Positions 1 through 8,131 of a DNA stretch of 64,000 nucleotides are shown in pieces (position 1 is the stretch's first letter; each line of letters starts with the position of its first letter). Made by a program: the position numbers and the translations under genes. Origin of the DNA: RBG-16-66-20 sp040752005 (lineage in GTDB: Bacteria > Pseudomonadota > Gammaproteobacteria > Burkholderiales > SG8-39); contig JBFMFX010000011.1 in assembly GCA_040752005.1 (NCBI GenBank), forward strand, positions 53,875-117,874, written 5' to 3'. The notes beneath the pieces were generated by a model that did not search any database, was not told the origin of the DNA, and saw only the letters and a program-made list of their open reading frames with translations.

Positions 1-1143
1 GAGCAGCTCGGCGAGCGTGCCGGCGAAGCACGAGCCGGGCTCGACCACCGCGAACAGGGAGCGCGAGGACACGTCCAGGCGCGCGAGCGTGCGGCGCAGG
101 TAGCCGCGCACTTCGCGCACGAACCAGTCGCCGGCGTTCGCCTCGAGCACGGTGTCGAGCGCGAGCGCGGACGCGATGTCGCCCTTCGTCTTCAGCACCC
201 ACAGCCCGATGTCGAGATGGTTGTGCCGCAGGTCGAGGATCGCCGCGTCGAGTTCGCGCGCGAGCTGAAGCGGATACCACGTCGCCTCGCGTCGCACGGC
301 GAGATCGTGCGCCGTCGGGCCCTGCACGGTGATCTCGGCGCGCCGGGCCGCGGCGTCCACGTCCACGTGCACCAGCCTCGGCGCAAGCGGGGTCAGCGCG
401 ACCCCCGGGCCGCCGGGGCGATCCGAGAGCGCGGCGAGTTCCAGCGCCCGCGCCTTCACCAGTTCGGCGAACTGCTGCGGCCGGGCGACGTGATCCACCA
501 GCCCCCATTCCTTGGCGCGGTCGGCGCGCACGCCCTCGGCGGTGGTGCAGAAAACGTCGGCCAGGTCGCGGCGCACCTTGCGCTTGTCGGTCAGGCGCGT
601 AAGGCCGCCGGTGCCGGGCAGCACGCCGAGCAGCGGCACCTCCGGCAGGCTCACGGTGCTGGAGCGGTCGTCCACCATCGCGATCTCGTCGCAGGCGAGC
701 GCGAGTTCGTAGCCGCCGCCGGCGGTGGTGCCGTTCAGCGCCGCGAGGAACTTCAGGCCCGAGTGGCGGCTCGAGTCCTCGATGCCGTTGCGCGTCTCGT
801 TGGTGAACTTGCAGAAGTTCACCTTCCACGCGTGCGTGGACTGGCCGAGCATGTAGATGTTGGCGCCGGAGCAGAACATGCGGCTCTTGCCGCTGGTGAT
901 CACCACCACCTTCACTTCCGGATGCTCGAAGCGGATGCGGTTGAGCGCGTCGTGCAGCTCGATGTCCACGCCGAGATCGTAGGAGTTGAGCTTCAGCCGG
1001 TAGCCGGGCGCGAGGCCCTTGTCCTCGGTGACGTCGAGCGTGAGCGTGGCCACCGGGCCGTCGCAGGCGAGCTTCCAGTGGTGGTAGCGCTCCGGGTGCG
1101 TATCGAACGATACGCGCAGCGGCGGTTGCGAGAGATCGGTCAT
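1..1143 (-). CDS. boxC: Benzoyl-CoA-dihydrodiol lyase (BoxC), 3' end outside window
   Basis: BoxC opens the ring of 2,3-dihydro-2,3-dihydroxybenzoyl-CoA, the last ring step of aerobic (box) benzoate degradation, in the cytoplasm. The minus-strand reading begins MTDLSQPPLRVSFDTHPERY and stays open for about 380 codons to the window edge; the family is about 550 residues, so the C-terminal third is missing. A crotonase-type segment with TSGKSRMFCSGANIYMLGQS and then NGTTAGGGYELALACD forms the CoA and oxyanion pocket, and it matches the long two-part BoxC family rather than short crotonases. The ATG overlaps the boxR stop by 4 bp (ATGA), so the two genes are translationally coupled. boxB and boxA would be expected beyond the left edge. 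Confidence 0.93.
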   Translation of the reverse strand, partial: MTDLSQPPLRVSFDTHPERYHHWKLACDGPVATLTLDVTEDKGLAPGYRLKLNSYDLGVDIELHDALNRIRFEHPEVKVVVITSGKSRMFCSGANIYMLGQSTHAWKVNFCKFTNETRNGIEDSSRHSGLKFLAALNGTTAGGGYELALACDEIAMVDDRSSTVSLPEVPLLGVLPGTGGLTRLTDKRKVRRDLADVFCTTAEGVRADRAKEWGLVDHVARPQQFAELVKARALELAALSDRPGGPGVALTPLAPRLVHVDVDAAARRAEITVQGPTAHDLAVRREATWYPLQLARELDAAILDLRHNHLDIGLWVLKTKGDIASALALDTVLEANAGDWFVREVRGYLRRTLARLDVSSRSLFAVVEPGSCFAGTLAELL

Positions 1144-1907
1144 GATTGCTCCTTGGCGACGAGGGCGCGCAGTTCGGCGAGGCTGGCCCGCACCGGGCGT
1201 CCGGAGGTGTCAATGGCGGCGTCCGCCCGGGCGTAGAGCGGCTCGCGCTCGGCGAGCAGCCGGCGGATCTCGTCCAGCGCCGCCGCGCGGCCGCGGAACG
1301 GGCGCGTGTCACCCTGATCCATCACGCGCTTCATGTGCTCTTCGGGCGAGGCCTTCAGCCAGATGCAGAAGCAGTGGTCGTGCAGGATACGCCAGGTTTC
1401 GGGCTCGGTGACGATTCCGCCGCCGGCGGCGATCACCGCGCGCGCATGTTCCTTCAGCACGCGCGCGAGTGCCTTGCGCTCGAAGCGCCGGAATCCCTCC
1501 TGGCCGTACATCGCGAACACCTCGGCGAGGCTCGCGCCGGCCTCGCGTTCGACTTCGCGATCGAGCTCGACGAACGGCACGTCGAGCGCGCGCGCAAGCT
1601 TCTCGCCCAGCGTGGACTTGCCCGCCCCGCGCAGCCCGACGAGCGCCACGCGGGCGCGGCGCGGTTCGCCGTCGTGCTCGCGCACCAAGATCTCGACCGG
1701 CACCTCCATGGCATTCGCGATGCGGCGTAACAGCAGGATCGAGACATTGCCGCGGCCGGCCTCGAGCTGCGCGAGATAGCGCTCCGAGACGCCGGAGGCG
1801 GCCGCCAGGCGCCGGCGCGTCATGCCCTGGCCGGAGCGCCAGGCGCGCACGCGCTCGCCGAGCTGCGCCAGGTACAGCGCTTCCGGGCGCGGATGCGGCG
1901 CGTTCAC
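1140..1907 (-). CDS. boxR: BoxR-type benzoyl-CoA-responsive regulator (HTH plus shikimate-kinase-like domain)
   Basis: This 255-residue protein has an XRE-type helix-turn-helix at about residues 12-70 (ERVRAWRSGQGMTRRRLA, then VSERYLAQLEAGRGNVSILL). A shikimate-kinase-like domain follows from about residue 87 with an intact P-loop (GLRGAGKSTLGEKLA). This fusion is the hallmark of BoxR/BzdR, in which the kinase-like domain senses benzoyl-CoA and the HTH represses box/bzd promoters. The start is GTG at 1907 with GAGGAG about 10 nt upstream. It is divergent from the flavodoxin/benzoate-CoA ligase genes and coupled to boxC. Assignment to BoxR rather than a true aroK rests on the HTH fusion and on the neighbours. 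Confidence 0.93.
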   Translation of the reverse strand: MNAPHPRPEALYLAQLGERVRAWRSGQGMTRRRLAAASGVSERYLAQLEAGRGNVSILLLRRIANAMEVPVEILVREHDGEPRRARVALVGLRGAGKSTLGEKLARALDVPFVELDREVEREAGASLAEVFAMYGQEGFRRFERKALARVLKEHARAVIAAGGGIVTEPETWRILHDHCFCIWLKASPEEHMKRVMDQGDTRPFRGRAAALDEIRRLLAEREPLYARADAAIDTSGRPVRASLAELRALVAKEQS

Positions 1908-1923
1908 GGTCGCCGGCTCCTCA

Positions 1924-1970
1924 TGCAGTATGTTGCTTGACCCTCCATGAAGACTGCATTATATTGTGCA
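1924..1970 (+). promoter_or_regulatory. Divergent box promoter with TGCA operator motifs
   Basis: A good sigma-70-like promoter reads rightward: TTGACC at 1937-1942, 17 nt spacer, TATATT at 1960-1965. TGCA occurs at 1924-1927, 1955-1958 and 1967-1970, and TGCT at 1934-1937 (TGCA-N6-TGCT, and TGCA-N8-TGCA across the -10). BoxR is described as binding TGCA repeats, so these are probable BoxR sites covering the promoter core. The predicted transcript start lies only a few bases before the flavodoxin ATG at 1978. The site assignment is inference from motif and context. Confidence 0.6.
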
Positions 1971-1977
1971 TTTCCCC

Positions 1978-2472
1978 ATGGCGGTCAAGATCACCATCCT
2001 CGTCGGTACCATGACCGGGACCGCGCAGCTCGTCGCCCAGGAGCTGGAACTCGCCTGGGACGATGGCGAGACGCGGGTCGAGACGCTGCTGATGGACAAG
2101 GTGGATGCCTCGATCTTCGAGCGCGAGGGCGTGTTCCTCATCTGCACCTCGACCTATGGGCAGGGCGACGTGCCGGACAACGCGCGCGCGCTGTACGAGG
2201 AGCTGAAGGCGAAGCGGCCGGACCTTTCGCAGGTCCGCTACGGCGTTTTCGGGCTGGGCGATCGCACCTACGCCGAGACGTTCAACTTCGGCGGCAAGCG
2301 CTTCGACGATATCCTTACCGAACTGGGCGCAAGGCGCATCGGCGAGCGCGTCCAGCACGACGCCTCATCCGGCGTGCTGCCGGAGGAAACCGCCGCCGAG
2401 TGGGGAGCCGCCTGGCTCGCGCTCGTCAAGGACGAGTTCGAGGCCGAAAAACAGGGTCAGACCCGGGTCTGA
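1978..2472 (+). CDS. Flavodoxin (MioC-like), first gene of the benzoate-CoA ligase operon
   Basis: A 164-residue single-domain flavodoxin. The FMN phosphate loop near the N-terminus is TMTGTAQLVAQELE, and the ring-binding loops are TSTYGQGDVPDNA and FGLGDRTYAETF. I chose ATG 1978 over the in-frame GTG at 1966 because the GTG falls inside the operator and the family starts at MAVKITILVG. It probably carries electrons as FMN semiquinone/hydroquinone. Its place between boxR and benzoate-CoA ligase suggests a role with the benzoyl-CoA epoxidase or a related reductive step, which is inference. The final residues (about KQGQTRV) and the stop codon are encoded by a copy of the dispersed GGGTCAGACCC palindrome, so the native C-terminus has been replaced. 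Confidence 0.85.
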   Translation: MAVKITILVGTMTGTAQLVAQELELAWDDGETRVETLLMDKVDASIFEREGVFLICTSTYGQGDVPDNARALYEELKAKRPDLSQVRYGVFGLGDRTYAETFNFGGKRFDDILTELGARRIGERVQHDASSGVLPEETAAEWGAAWLALVKDEFEAEKQGQTRV

Positions 2473-2482
2473 CCCCGATTTT
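2447..2482. repeat. GGGTCAGACCC palindromic repeat, copy 1
   Basis: This is a 36-bp near-perfect palindrome. The left half is AAAAACAGGGTCAGACCC and the right half GGGTCTGACCCCGATTTT. It overlaps the 3' end of the flavodoxin gene, supplying its last codons and TGA, and lies 22 bp before the benzoate-CoA ligase start. Each 11-mer half is itself a 5-1-5 palindrome. Related copies are at 34806-34841, 47072-47140 and 51551-51618. As RNA it would form a strong hairpin inside the operon. Confidence 0.85.
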
Positions 2483-2503
2483 GCGATTCTGGAGGAGGGA
2501 CGC

Positions 2504-4018
2504 ATGAATCTGCCGCAGCTTCCGCGCGACTACAACGCGGCCGAGGATCTGGTCGGCGGCAATCTGAGAGCGGGCCGCCGCGACAAGATCGCCTACATCG
2601 ACGACGCCGGGCAATGCACGTTCGGGGAGCTCGCCGAGCGCGTCAATCGCTTCGGCAACCATTTGCTCTCGCTCGGGCTGCAGATGGAAGACCGGGTGCT
2701 GCTGGCGATGCATGACACGATGGACTGGCCGGTCGCGTTTCTCGGCGCGATCCGGGCCGGGGTCGTGCCGGTCGCGGTGAACACGCTCCTCACGCCGAAG
2801 GACTACGAGTACATGCTTGCCGACAGCCGGGCGAAGGCGCTCATCCTCTCGCCGGCGCTCGCGCCGCAGTTCGAGCCGTTTCTCGGGCGGCTGCGATTCC
2901 TGAAACACGTCATCCAGACCCCGCTCGCGCCGCTTCTCGCGCAGGCGAGCCCGGAGCTGGAACCCGCGCCGACGACGCGCGACGATCCGTGCTTCTGGCT
3001 GTATTCCTCCGGCTCGACCGGCATGCCGAAAGGCACCGTGCATGTGCAATCGAGCATGCGCTACACCGCCGAGCTGTACGCGAAGGGAGTGCTCGGAATG
3101 AACGAGACGGACGTCGTCTTCTCGGCGGCGAAGCTCTTTTTCGCCTACGGCCTCGGCAACTCGCTCTCTTTCCCGCTCACGGTCGGCGCGACCACGGTGC
3201 TGATGGCGGAGCGCCCGACGCCGGATTCGGTGTTCAAGCGGCTCGTCGAGCGCCGGCCGACGCTCTTTTTCGGCGTGCCGACGCTGTATGCCGCGATGCT
3301 GGCCAGTCCCGCCTTCCCCGCGCGCAACAAGCTCGCGCTGCGCCAATGCGTCTCGGCGGGCGAGGCGCTGCCGCCGCACATCGCGCAGAGCTTCAGGGAG
3401 CGCACCGGCGTCGAGATCCTCGACGGCATCGGCTCGACCGAGATGCTGCACATCTTCCTGTCCAACCGCCCCGGGGACGTGCGCTACGGCACGACCGGAA
3501 AGCCCGTGCCCGGCTACGAACTGAAGCTGGTGGACGAGCAGGGCAATCCGGTCAGGCAGGGCGAACTGGGCGAGCTGATGATCAGGGGGCCGACGGCGGC
3601 GAACCTGTACTGGAACAACCGCGAAAAGAGCCGCACCACCTTCATCGGCGAGTGGACGCGCAGCGGCGACAAGTACCTGCAGGACGCCGACGGCTACTAC
3701 GTGTACGGCGGGCGCACCGACGACATGCTCAAGGTCTCGGGGATCTGGGTCTCGCCTGCCGAGGTCGAGGCGGCGCTCGCCGCGCACGAGGCGGTGCTGG
3801 AGGCCGCGGTGGTCGGCAAGGAGGACGAGCAGAAGCTGGTGAAGCCGAAGGCGTACGTCGTGCTCAAGCCCGGCAAGCAGGCCTCGGTCGAGGAGCTGCA
3901 GAATTTCGTGAAGTCGCGGCTTGCGCCCTACAAGTACCCGCGCTGGATCGAGTTCGTGCCCGAGCTGCCGAAGACCGCGACCGGGAAGATCCAGAGGTTC
4001 AAGCTGCGCCAAGGCTGA
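2504..4018 (+). CDS. Benzoate-CoA ligase (aryl-CoA ligase, AMP-forming)
   Basis: This 504-residue ANL-family ligase would convert benzoate (or a close aryl acid), ATP and CoA to the aryl-CoA in the cytoplasm. The P-loop is YSSGSTGMPKGTVH; the aryl-pocket and A5 segments are VFSAAKLFFAYGLGNSLSFP and LDGIGSTEMLHIFLSN; the hinge is YYVYGGRTDDMLKVSG; and the C-terminal catalytic lysine is in PKTATGKIQRFKL (K495). The profile is that of the BadA/BclA/BoxD type. GGAGGAGGG precedes the ATG. The gene is downstream of flavodoxin and divergent from boxR, so it is probably derepressed by benzoyl-CoA. 4-Hydroxybenzoate is an alternative or additional substrate, given hcrCAB nearby. Confidence 0.92.
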   Translation: MNLPQLPRDYNAAEDLVGGNLRAGRRDKIAYIDDAGQCTFGELAERVNRFGNHLLSLGLQMEDRVLLAMHDTMDWPVAFLGAIRAGVVPVAVNTLLTPKDYEYMLADSRAKALILSPALAPQFEPFLGRLRFLKHVIQTPLAPLLAQASPELEPAPTTRDDPCFWLYSSGSTGMPKGTVHVQSSMRYTAELYAKGVLGMNETDVVFSAAKLFFAYGLGNSLSFPLTVGATTVLMAERPTPDSVFKRLVERRPTLFFGVPTLYAAMLASPAFPARNKLALRQCVSAGEALPPHIAQSFRERTGVEILDGIGSTEMLHIFLSNRPGDVRYGTTGKPVPGYELKLVDEQGNPVRQGELGELMIRGPTAANLYWNNREKSRTTFIGEWTRSGDKYLQDADGYYVYGGRTDDMLKVSGIWVSPAEVEAALAAHEAVLEAAVVGKEDEQKLVKPKAYVVLKPGKQASVEELQNFVKSRLAPYKYPRWIEFVPELPKTATGKIQRFKLRQG

Positions 4019-4090
4019 CGGCTGCGCCGCGGCCTTGACGTCCCGGCGATGGAACGGGCGGCGCCGCCGCCGCTCATCGCGGGGCGGTCG

Positions 4091-5104
4091 TCAATGCCGG
4101 ATGCACACCTTGCCGAAGTGCGCGCCGCTTTTCAGATACGCCAGCGCCTCCTTCAGTTCCTCGAACGCGAACACGCGATCCACGACCGGTTGGAGCCGGT
4201 GCTGGCCGATCGCGCGCGCCATCGCCTCGAAGCCGTCGCGGTGGCCGACGGTGATGCCCTGAAGGCGCACCTGCCGCGTCACCACCAGTCCGAGCGGCGC
4301 CGATAGCCTGCCGCCGGAGAGCACGCCGATCATCGAGAGCGTGCCGCCGGGCCGGATGCAGCGCAGCGACTGTTCGAGCGTTTTCTCGCCCCCCAGCTCC
4401 ACGATGTGGTCGTAGCCCCGGCCGCCGGTGATCTCGCGGGTGGCGCGGTACCACTCGGGCGTCTTGGCGTAGTTGATCGCCGCGTCGGCGCCCATCGCCT
4501 TCACCCGCGCGATCTTGTCGTCGCTGGAGGAGATCACGGTGACGTGCGCGCCGAGAAGCTTCGCGAACTGAAGCGCGAAAAGCGCGACGCCGCCGGTGCC
4601 CTGGACGAGGACCCTCGCGCCCGGGCCGAGGTTGCCGTAGGTGACGATCGCGCTCCAGGCGGTGAGCGCGGCGCAGGGCAGGGTCGCCGCCTGCTCGTCG
4701 GTGAGGTGCTCCGGAACGCGGCAGACGCCGTCCTCGGGCAGCACCATGTACTCCGCCATGGTGCCGTCCAGAGGGCCCCCGAGCGTCTTCGTCAGCCGCT
4801 CGAGCGAGGGTTCGCCGCCGATCCAGTCCTGGTTGAAGAGGGGGCAGACGCGCTCGCCCGGCTTCACGCGACTGACCCCCGGCCCGCACTCGATCACCTC
4901 GCCGACACCGTCGGAAAGCGGGATCAGCGGCAGCGTCCCGGTGAACGAGCCGTAGCCCCGGTTGGGCACGACGAGATCGCGGTAGTTGAGCGAAGCGGCT
5001 TTCATTTTCAGCAGCACCTGGCCGGGAGCCGGCTTCGGATCCGGCCGGGTGGCGAGCGTCAGGTGCTCCAACCCCCAGTCGTCCTGGATCTGAAAGACTT
5101 TCAT
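4091..5104 (-). CDS. Zinc-type alcohol dehydrogenase / quinone-reductase-like oxidoreductase (MDR family)
   Basis: A 337-residue medium-chain dehydrogenase. The N-terminal GroES-like fold includes SLNYRDLVVPNRGYG and IPLSDGVGEVIECGPG, and the cofactor-binding Rossmann motif is VLVQGTGGVALFALQFAKLLGA. The usual Cys/His catalytic zinc ligands are not obvious (DLVVPN replaces the Cys region), so it may act as a zinc-independent quinone or enoyl reductase. The ATG is at 5104, at the divergent junction with hcrCAB. The substrate is unknown; the location suggests a supporting step in aromatic or alicyclic acyl metabolism. Confidence 0.8.
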   Translation of the reverse strand: MKVFQIQDDWGLEHLTLATRPDPKPAPGQVLLKMKAASLNYRDLVVPNRGYGSFTGTLPLIPLSDGVGEVIECGPGVSRVKPGERVCPLFNQDWIGGEPSLERLTKTLGGPLDGTMAEYMVLPEDGVCRVPEHLTDEQAATLPCAALTAWSAIVTYGNLGPGARVLVQGTGGVALFALQFAKLLGAHVTVISSSDDKIARVKAMGADAAINYAKTPEWYRATREITGGRGYDHIVELGGEKTLEQSLRCIRPGGTLSMIGVLSGGRLSAPLGLVVTRQVRLQGITVGHRDGFEAMARAIGQHRLQPVVDRVFAFEELKEALAYLKSGAHFGKVCIRH

Positions 5105-5140
5105 GGCGCGATTGTATGGTGTAGAGTCGCCGGAGGCGAA

Positions 5141-5159
5141 TTGTTTGGGGCCCAAACAA
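5141..5159. promoter_or_regulatory. Perfect 19-bp inverted repeat before hcrC
   Basis: TTGTTTGGGGCCCAAACAA is a 9-1-9 perfect palindrome in the 55-bp divergent space between the dehydrogenase gene and hcrC. It ends right at the upstream candidate ATG of hcrC (5160). The size and symmetry fit a dimeric repressor or activator operator. No regulator gene lies beside it, so the protein that binds it is unknown. Confidence 0.55.
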
Positions 5160-5711
5160 ATGAACGCGGCGACGGAAAGGGCGGTGCGGCTGCGGCGCAA
5201 GATGCAGGCGCGCCTGCGTGTGAACGGCGAGGAGGTGGAGGTCTCGTTCGCGCCGTACAAGACGCTGCTCGAGGTGCTGCGCGAGGACCTCGGCCTCACC
5301 GGTACCAAGCACGGCTGCGAGCTGGGCGAATGCGGCGCCTGCGCGGTGCTGGTGGACGGCGAGCCGCAGCTTTCCTGCCTCGTGCTCGCGCTGGAATGCG
5401 ACAGGCGCAGTGTCGAGACGGTGGAGGGACTGGCGCGCGGCGGCGAGCTGCACCCGCTGCAGGCCGCGTTCGCCGACCTCGGCGCCGCGCAGTGCGGCTA
5501 CTGCACGCCGGGCATCCTGATGACGGCGAAGGCGCTCCTTGCGCGCGAGCCGAACCCCTCGCGCGAGCGGATCAGGGAAGCGATCTCGGGCAACCTCTGC
5601 CGCTGCACCGGCTACGAGCAGATTTTCGAGGCCATCGAGGAGGCGGCGAAGAGGATGGGCGGCGAGCCGGGCGCCGTCCGGCCGCCGCATGGCGAAGGAG
5701 AGCCGACATGA
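5160..5711 (+). CDS. hcrC: 4-hydroxybenzoyl-CoA reductase, small 2Fe-2S subunit
   Basis: This is the xanthine-oxidase-family iron-sulfur subunit. The plant-type 2Fe-2S motif is TKHGCELGECGACAVLVDGE followed by LSC, and the second 2Fe-2S domain has QCGYCTPGILM and GNLCRCTGYEQI. It passes electrons between the FAD/4Fe-4S subunit and the molybdenum site during removal of the para-hydroxyl of 4-hydroxybenzoyl-CoA. The ATG at 5160 gives 183 residues; an internal ATG at 5202 (MQARLRVNGEEVEV) gives 169 residues, closer to the family length, and would leave the palindrome at 5141-5159 in the leader. The stop overlaps the hcrA ATG (ATGA). Confidence 0.9.
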   Translation: MNAATERAVRLRRKMQARLRVNGEEVEVSFAPYKTLLEVLREDLGLTGTKHGCELGECGACAVLVDGEPQLSCLVLALECDRRSVETVEGLARGGELHPLQAAFADLGAAQCGYCTPGILMTAKALLAREPNPSRERIREAISGNLCRCTGYEQIFEAIEEAAKRMGGEPGAVRPPHGEGEPT

Positions 5712-8131
5712 AGGTGATCGGCAAACCGCGCCGGCGCGTGGACGGGCGGGCGAAGGTCACCGGCCAGACGCGTTTCGCCGACGACATCATTCTCCCGCGG
5801 ATGGCGCACTGCCGGCTGCTGCGCTCGCCGCATCCGCACGCCGAGATCGTCGCGGTGGACGTCGCGCGCGCGCAAAAGCTTCCCGGGGTGTATCTCGTGC
5901 TCACCGGCGAAGCGTTCCCGGTTTCCTTCGGCATCATGCCGGTCGCGCAGGACGAGTATCCGCTCGCGCGCGGCAAGGTGCGCTACGTCGGCGACCCGGT
6001 CGCGGCGGTCGTCGCCCGCGACGAGCAGACCTGCACCGAGGCGCTCGAACTGATCGAGGTGAAGTACCGGCCGCTAGCGACGATCGCAAGCCCCGCCGAG
6101 GCGCTGGCGACGCCCGAGCCGCGCATCCACGACTACGGCCCTCAGGGCAACATCCATCGCCTGCAGGCCTACGAGTTCGGCGACGTCGAGGAGGCACTCG
6201 CGCGCTCCGATTACGTCTTCGAGGACGTGTTCTTCTACCAGGGTAGCACGCACCTGGCGATGGAGCAGCACGCCTCGGTCGCGGTGCCGGAGGGCGAGGG
6301 CGGCGTGCTGCTGTATTCGAGCACGCAGAACCCGCACTACCTGCACCGGCAGCTCGCGCGCGTGCTCGAACTGCCCGCCTCGCGGGTGCGTGTGGTCGCG
6401 ATGCCCAACGGCGGCGGCTTCGGCGGCAAGTGCGATCCGGCCAACCACGAGATGGTGGTGGCGAAGGCGGCGCTCCTGCTCGGCCGGCCGGTGAAGATCT
6501 GCCTCAACCGCGAGGAGGTGTTTTACCTGCACCGCGGGCGGCACCCGGTGCTCATGAGGTTTCGCACCGGAGTGACGAAGGATGGGCGGCTCACCGGCGT
6601 GCACCTTCAGACGCTGCTCGACGGCGGCGCCTACGGGTCACACGGACCGGCGAGCACTTTTTACACCGGCGTGCTGACGACCACGACGTACGAGCTGCCG
6701 CGGTTCAAGTTCGAGGCCTGCCGCACCTTTACCAACAAGCCGCCCTGCGGCCCCAAGCGCGGCCACGGCACGCCGCAACCGCGCTTCGGGCAGGAAGTGC
6801 AGCTGGACAAGATCGCCGAAAAGCTGGGGCTCGACCCGGCGGAGCTTCGCCTTCGCATCGCGGCGAAGCCCGATTCGCTCACCGCCAACTGGCTGCGCAT
6901 CGGCTCGACCGGCCTTGCCGAGTGCATCCGGCAGGTGGTCGAGCGCTCCGGATGGAAGGACAAGTTCCGCAAGCTCCCCGAGGGGCGCGGCGTCGGCATC
7001 GCCTGCAGCGCCTATATGTGCGGCGCGGGGCTGCCGATCTACTGGAACAAGATGCCGCACTCGGGTGTGCAGCTGCTCGCCGACCGCAGCGGACAGGTGA
7101 CCGCGTTCTGCGGTGCAACCGAGATCGGGCAAGGCTCGGACGACGTGCTCGCGGCGATCGTTGCCGAGGTGCTCGGCATCGCGCCCGAGGATGTGCGCGT
7201 GCTCACCGGCGATACGGGCCTGACGCCGGTGGATCTCGGCTCCTATTCGAGCCGCGTCACCGTGATGATGGGAAATGCCGCGATCCGCGCGGCCGAGCAG
7301 TTGAAGGCGCGGATCGCCGAGGCGGTGTCCGAGCAGCTCGGCGTCGCGCCGCACCGCGTCGAGTTCGCGGGCGGGCGCGTGTTCGTCGCCGGCGATCCGT
7401 CCAGGGCGATGGCGTTCCGCGAAGCGGTCGAATTCGCGGAGGCGAAGTTCGGAACGCTCGGGAGCGTGGGATCGTACTCGCCGCCCAAGCCCCCCGGCCG
7501 GTACAAGGGCGCCGGCGTAGGACCGTCGCCCGCGTATTCCTATTCGGCCTGCGTGGTCGAAGTCGAGGTGGACAAGGCGACCGGCTGGATTTCGGTACCG
7601 AGAATCTGGATCGCGCACGACATCGGCCGCGTCATCAACCCGGTGCTCGCGCGCGGGCAGGTGGTGGGAGGCGTGTACATGGGCCTTGCGGAGGCGCTGA
7701 TGGAGGAGCAGGCGTTCCGGCGCCTGCCCCCCAGGCTCTCCGGCGCGCTCGTGCACCGCATCCCGTCGCTCCTCGAATACAAGAGCCCGACCTCGCTCGA
7801 CATGCCCGAGGTGGAGACGATCTTTGTCGAGGAGCCGGATCCGAACTGTCCGTTCGGCGCGAAGGAAGTCGGGCAGGGGCCGCTGCTCCCGGTTCCGCCG
7901 GCGGTGGCGAACGCGATCTACGACGCCGTGGGCGTGCGCATTGACGAGCTGCCGATCACCCCGGACAAGGTGCTGCGCGCGCTGGAGCTGAAGGCGCAGG
8001 GGAAAACTCCGCGCGTCGGGCCCGAGTCCTTCCCGGCGGTGCCCTATCCGAAGCCGGTCGTGGTGCCGCCGCCATGGGAAGGCGGCGATGGCAACGAGGT
8101 GAAACGCTATGATGCGGCTGCCGTGGTTTGA
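5708..8131 (+). CDS. hcrA: 4-hydroxybenzoyl-CoA reductase, molybdenum-cofactor subunit
   Basis: An 807-residue molybdopterin catalytic subunit of the xanthine oxidase family. The N-terminal a/b hammerhead domain (RVDGRAKVTGQTRFADDI) is followed by Mo-co motifs MPNGGGFGGKCDP, CGPKRGHGTPQPRFGQE, FCGATEIGQGSDDVLA and the C-terminal FGAKEVGQGPLLP. It would reduce 4-hydroxybenzoyl-CoA to benzoyl-CoA, feeding the product of 4-hydroxybenzoate or cresol routes into the benzoyl-CoA pathway. The gene is sandwiched between overlapping hcrC and hcrB. The 4Fe-4S loop in the adjacent FAD subunit favours this enzyme over generic CO or xanthine dehydrogenases. Confidence 0.9.
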   Translation: MKVIGKPRRRVDGRAKVTGQTRFADDIILPRMAHCRLLRSPHPHAEIVAVDVARAQKLPGVYLVLTGEAFPVSFGIMPVAQDEYPLARGKVRYVGDPVAAVVARDEQTCTEALELIEVKYRPLATIASPAEALATPEPRIHDYGPQGNIHRLQAYEFGDVEEALARSDYVFEDVFFYQGSTHLAMEQHASVAVPEGEGGVLLYSSTQNPHYLHRQLARVLELPASRVRVVAMPNGGGFGGKCDPANHEMVVAKAALLLGRPVKICLNREEVFYLHRGRHPVLMRFRTGVTKDGRLTGVHLQTLLDGGAYGSHGPASTFYTGVLTTTTYELPRFKFEACRTFTNKPPCGPKRGHGTPQPRFGQEVQLDKIAEKLGLDPAELRLRIAAKPDSLTANWLRIGSTGLAECIRQVVERSGWKDKFRKLPEGRGVGIACSAYMCGAGLPIYWNKMPHSGVQLLADRSGQVTAFCGATEIGQGSDDVLAAIVAEVLGIAPEDVRVLTGDTGLTPVDLGSYSSRVTVMMGNAAIRAAEQLKARIAEAVSEQLGVAPHRVEFAGGRVFVAGDPSRAMAFREAVEFAEAKFGTLGSVGSYSPPKPPGRYKGAGVGPSPAYSYSACVVEVEVDKATGWISVPRIWIAHDIGRVINPVLARGQVVGGVYMGLAEALMEEQAFRRLPPRLSGALVHRIPSLLEYKSPTSLDMPEVETIFVEEPDPNCPFGAKEVGQGPLLPVPPAVANAIYDAVGVRIDELPITPDKVLRALELKAQGKTPRVGPESFPAVPYPKPVVVPPPWEGGDGNEVKRYDAAAVV

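Noticed and set aside
4406..5707. A long N-terminal extension of the molybdenum subunit frame
   Set aside because: It runs antisense through the alcohol dehydrogenase and across hcrC in another frame; the real start is the ATG at 5708 coupled to hcrC.
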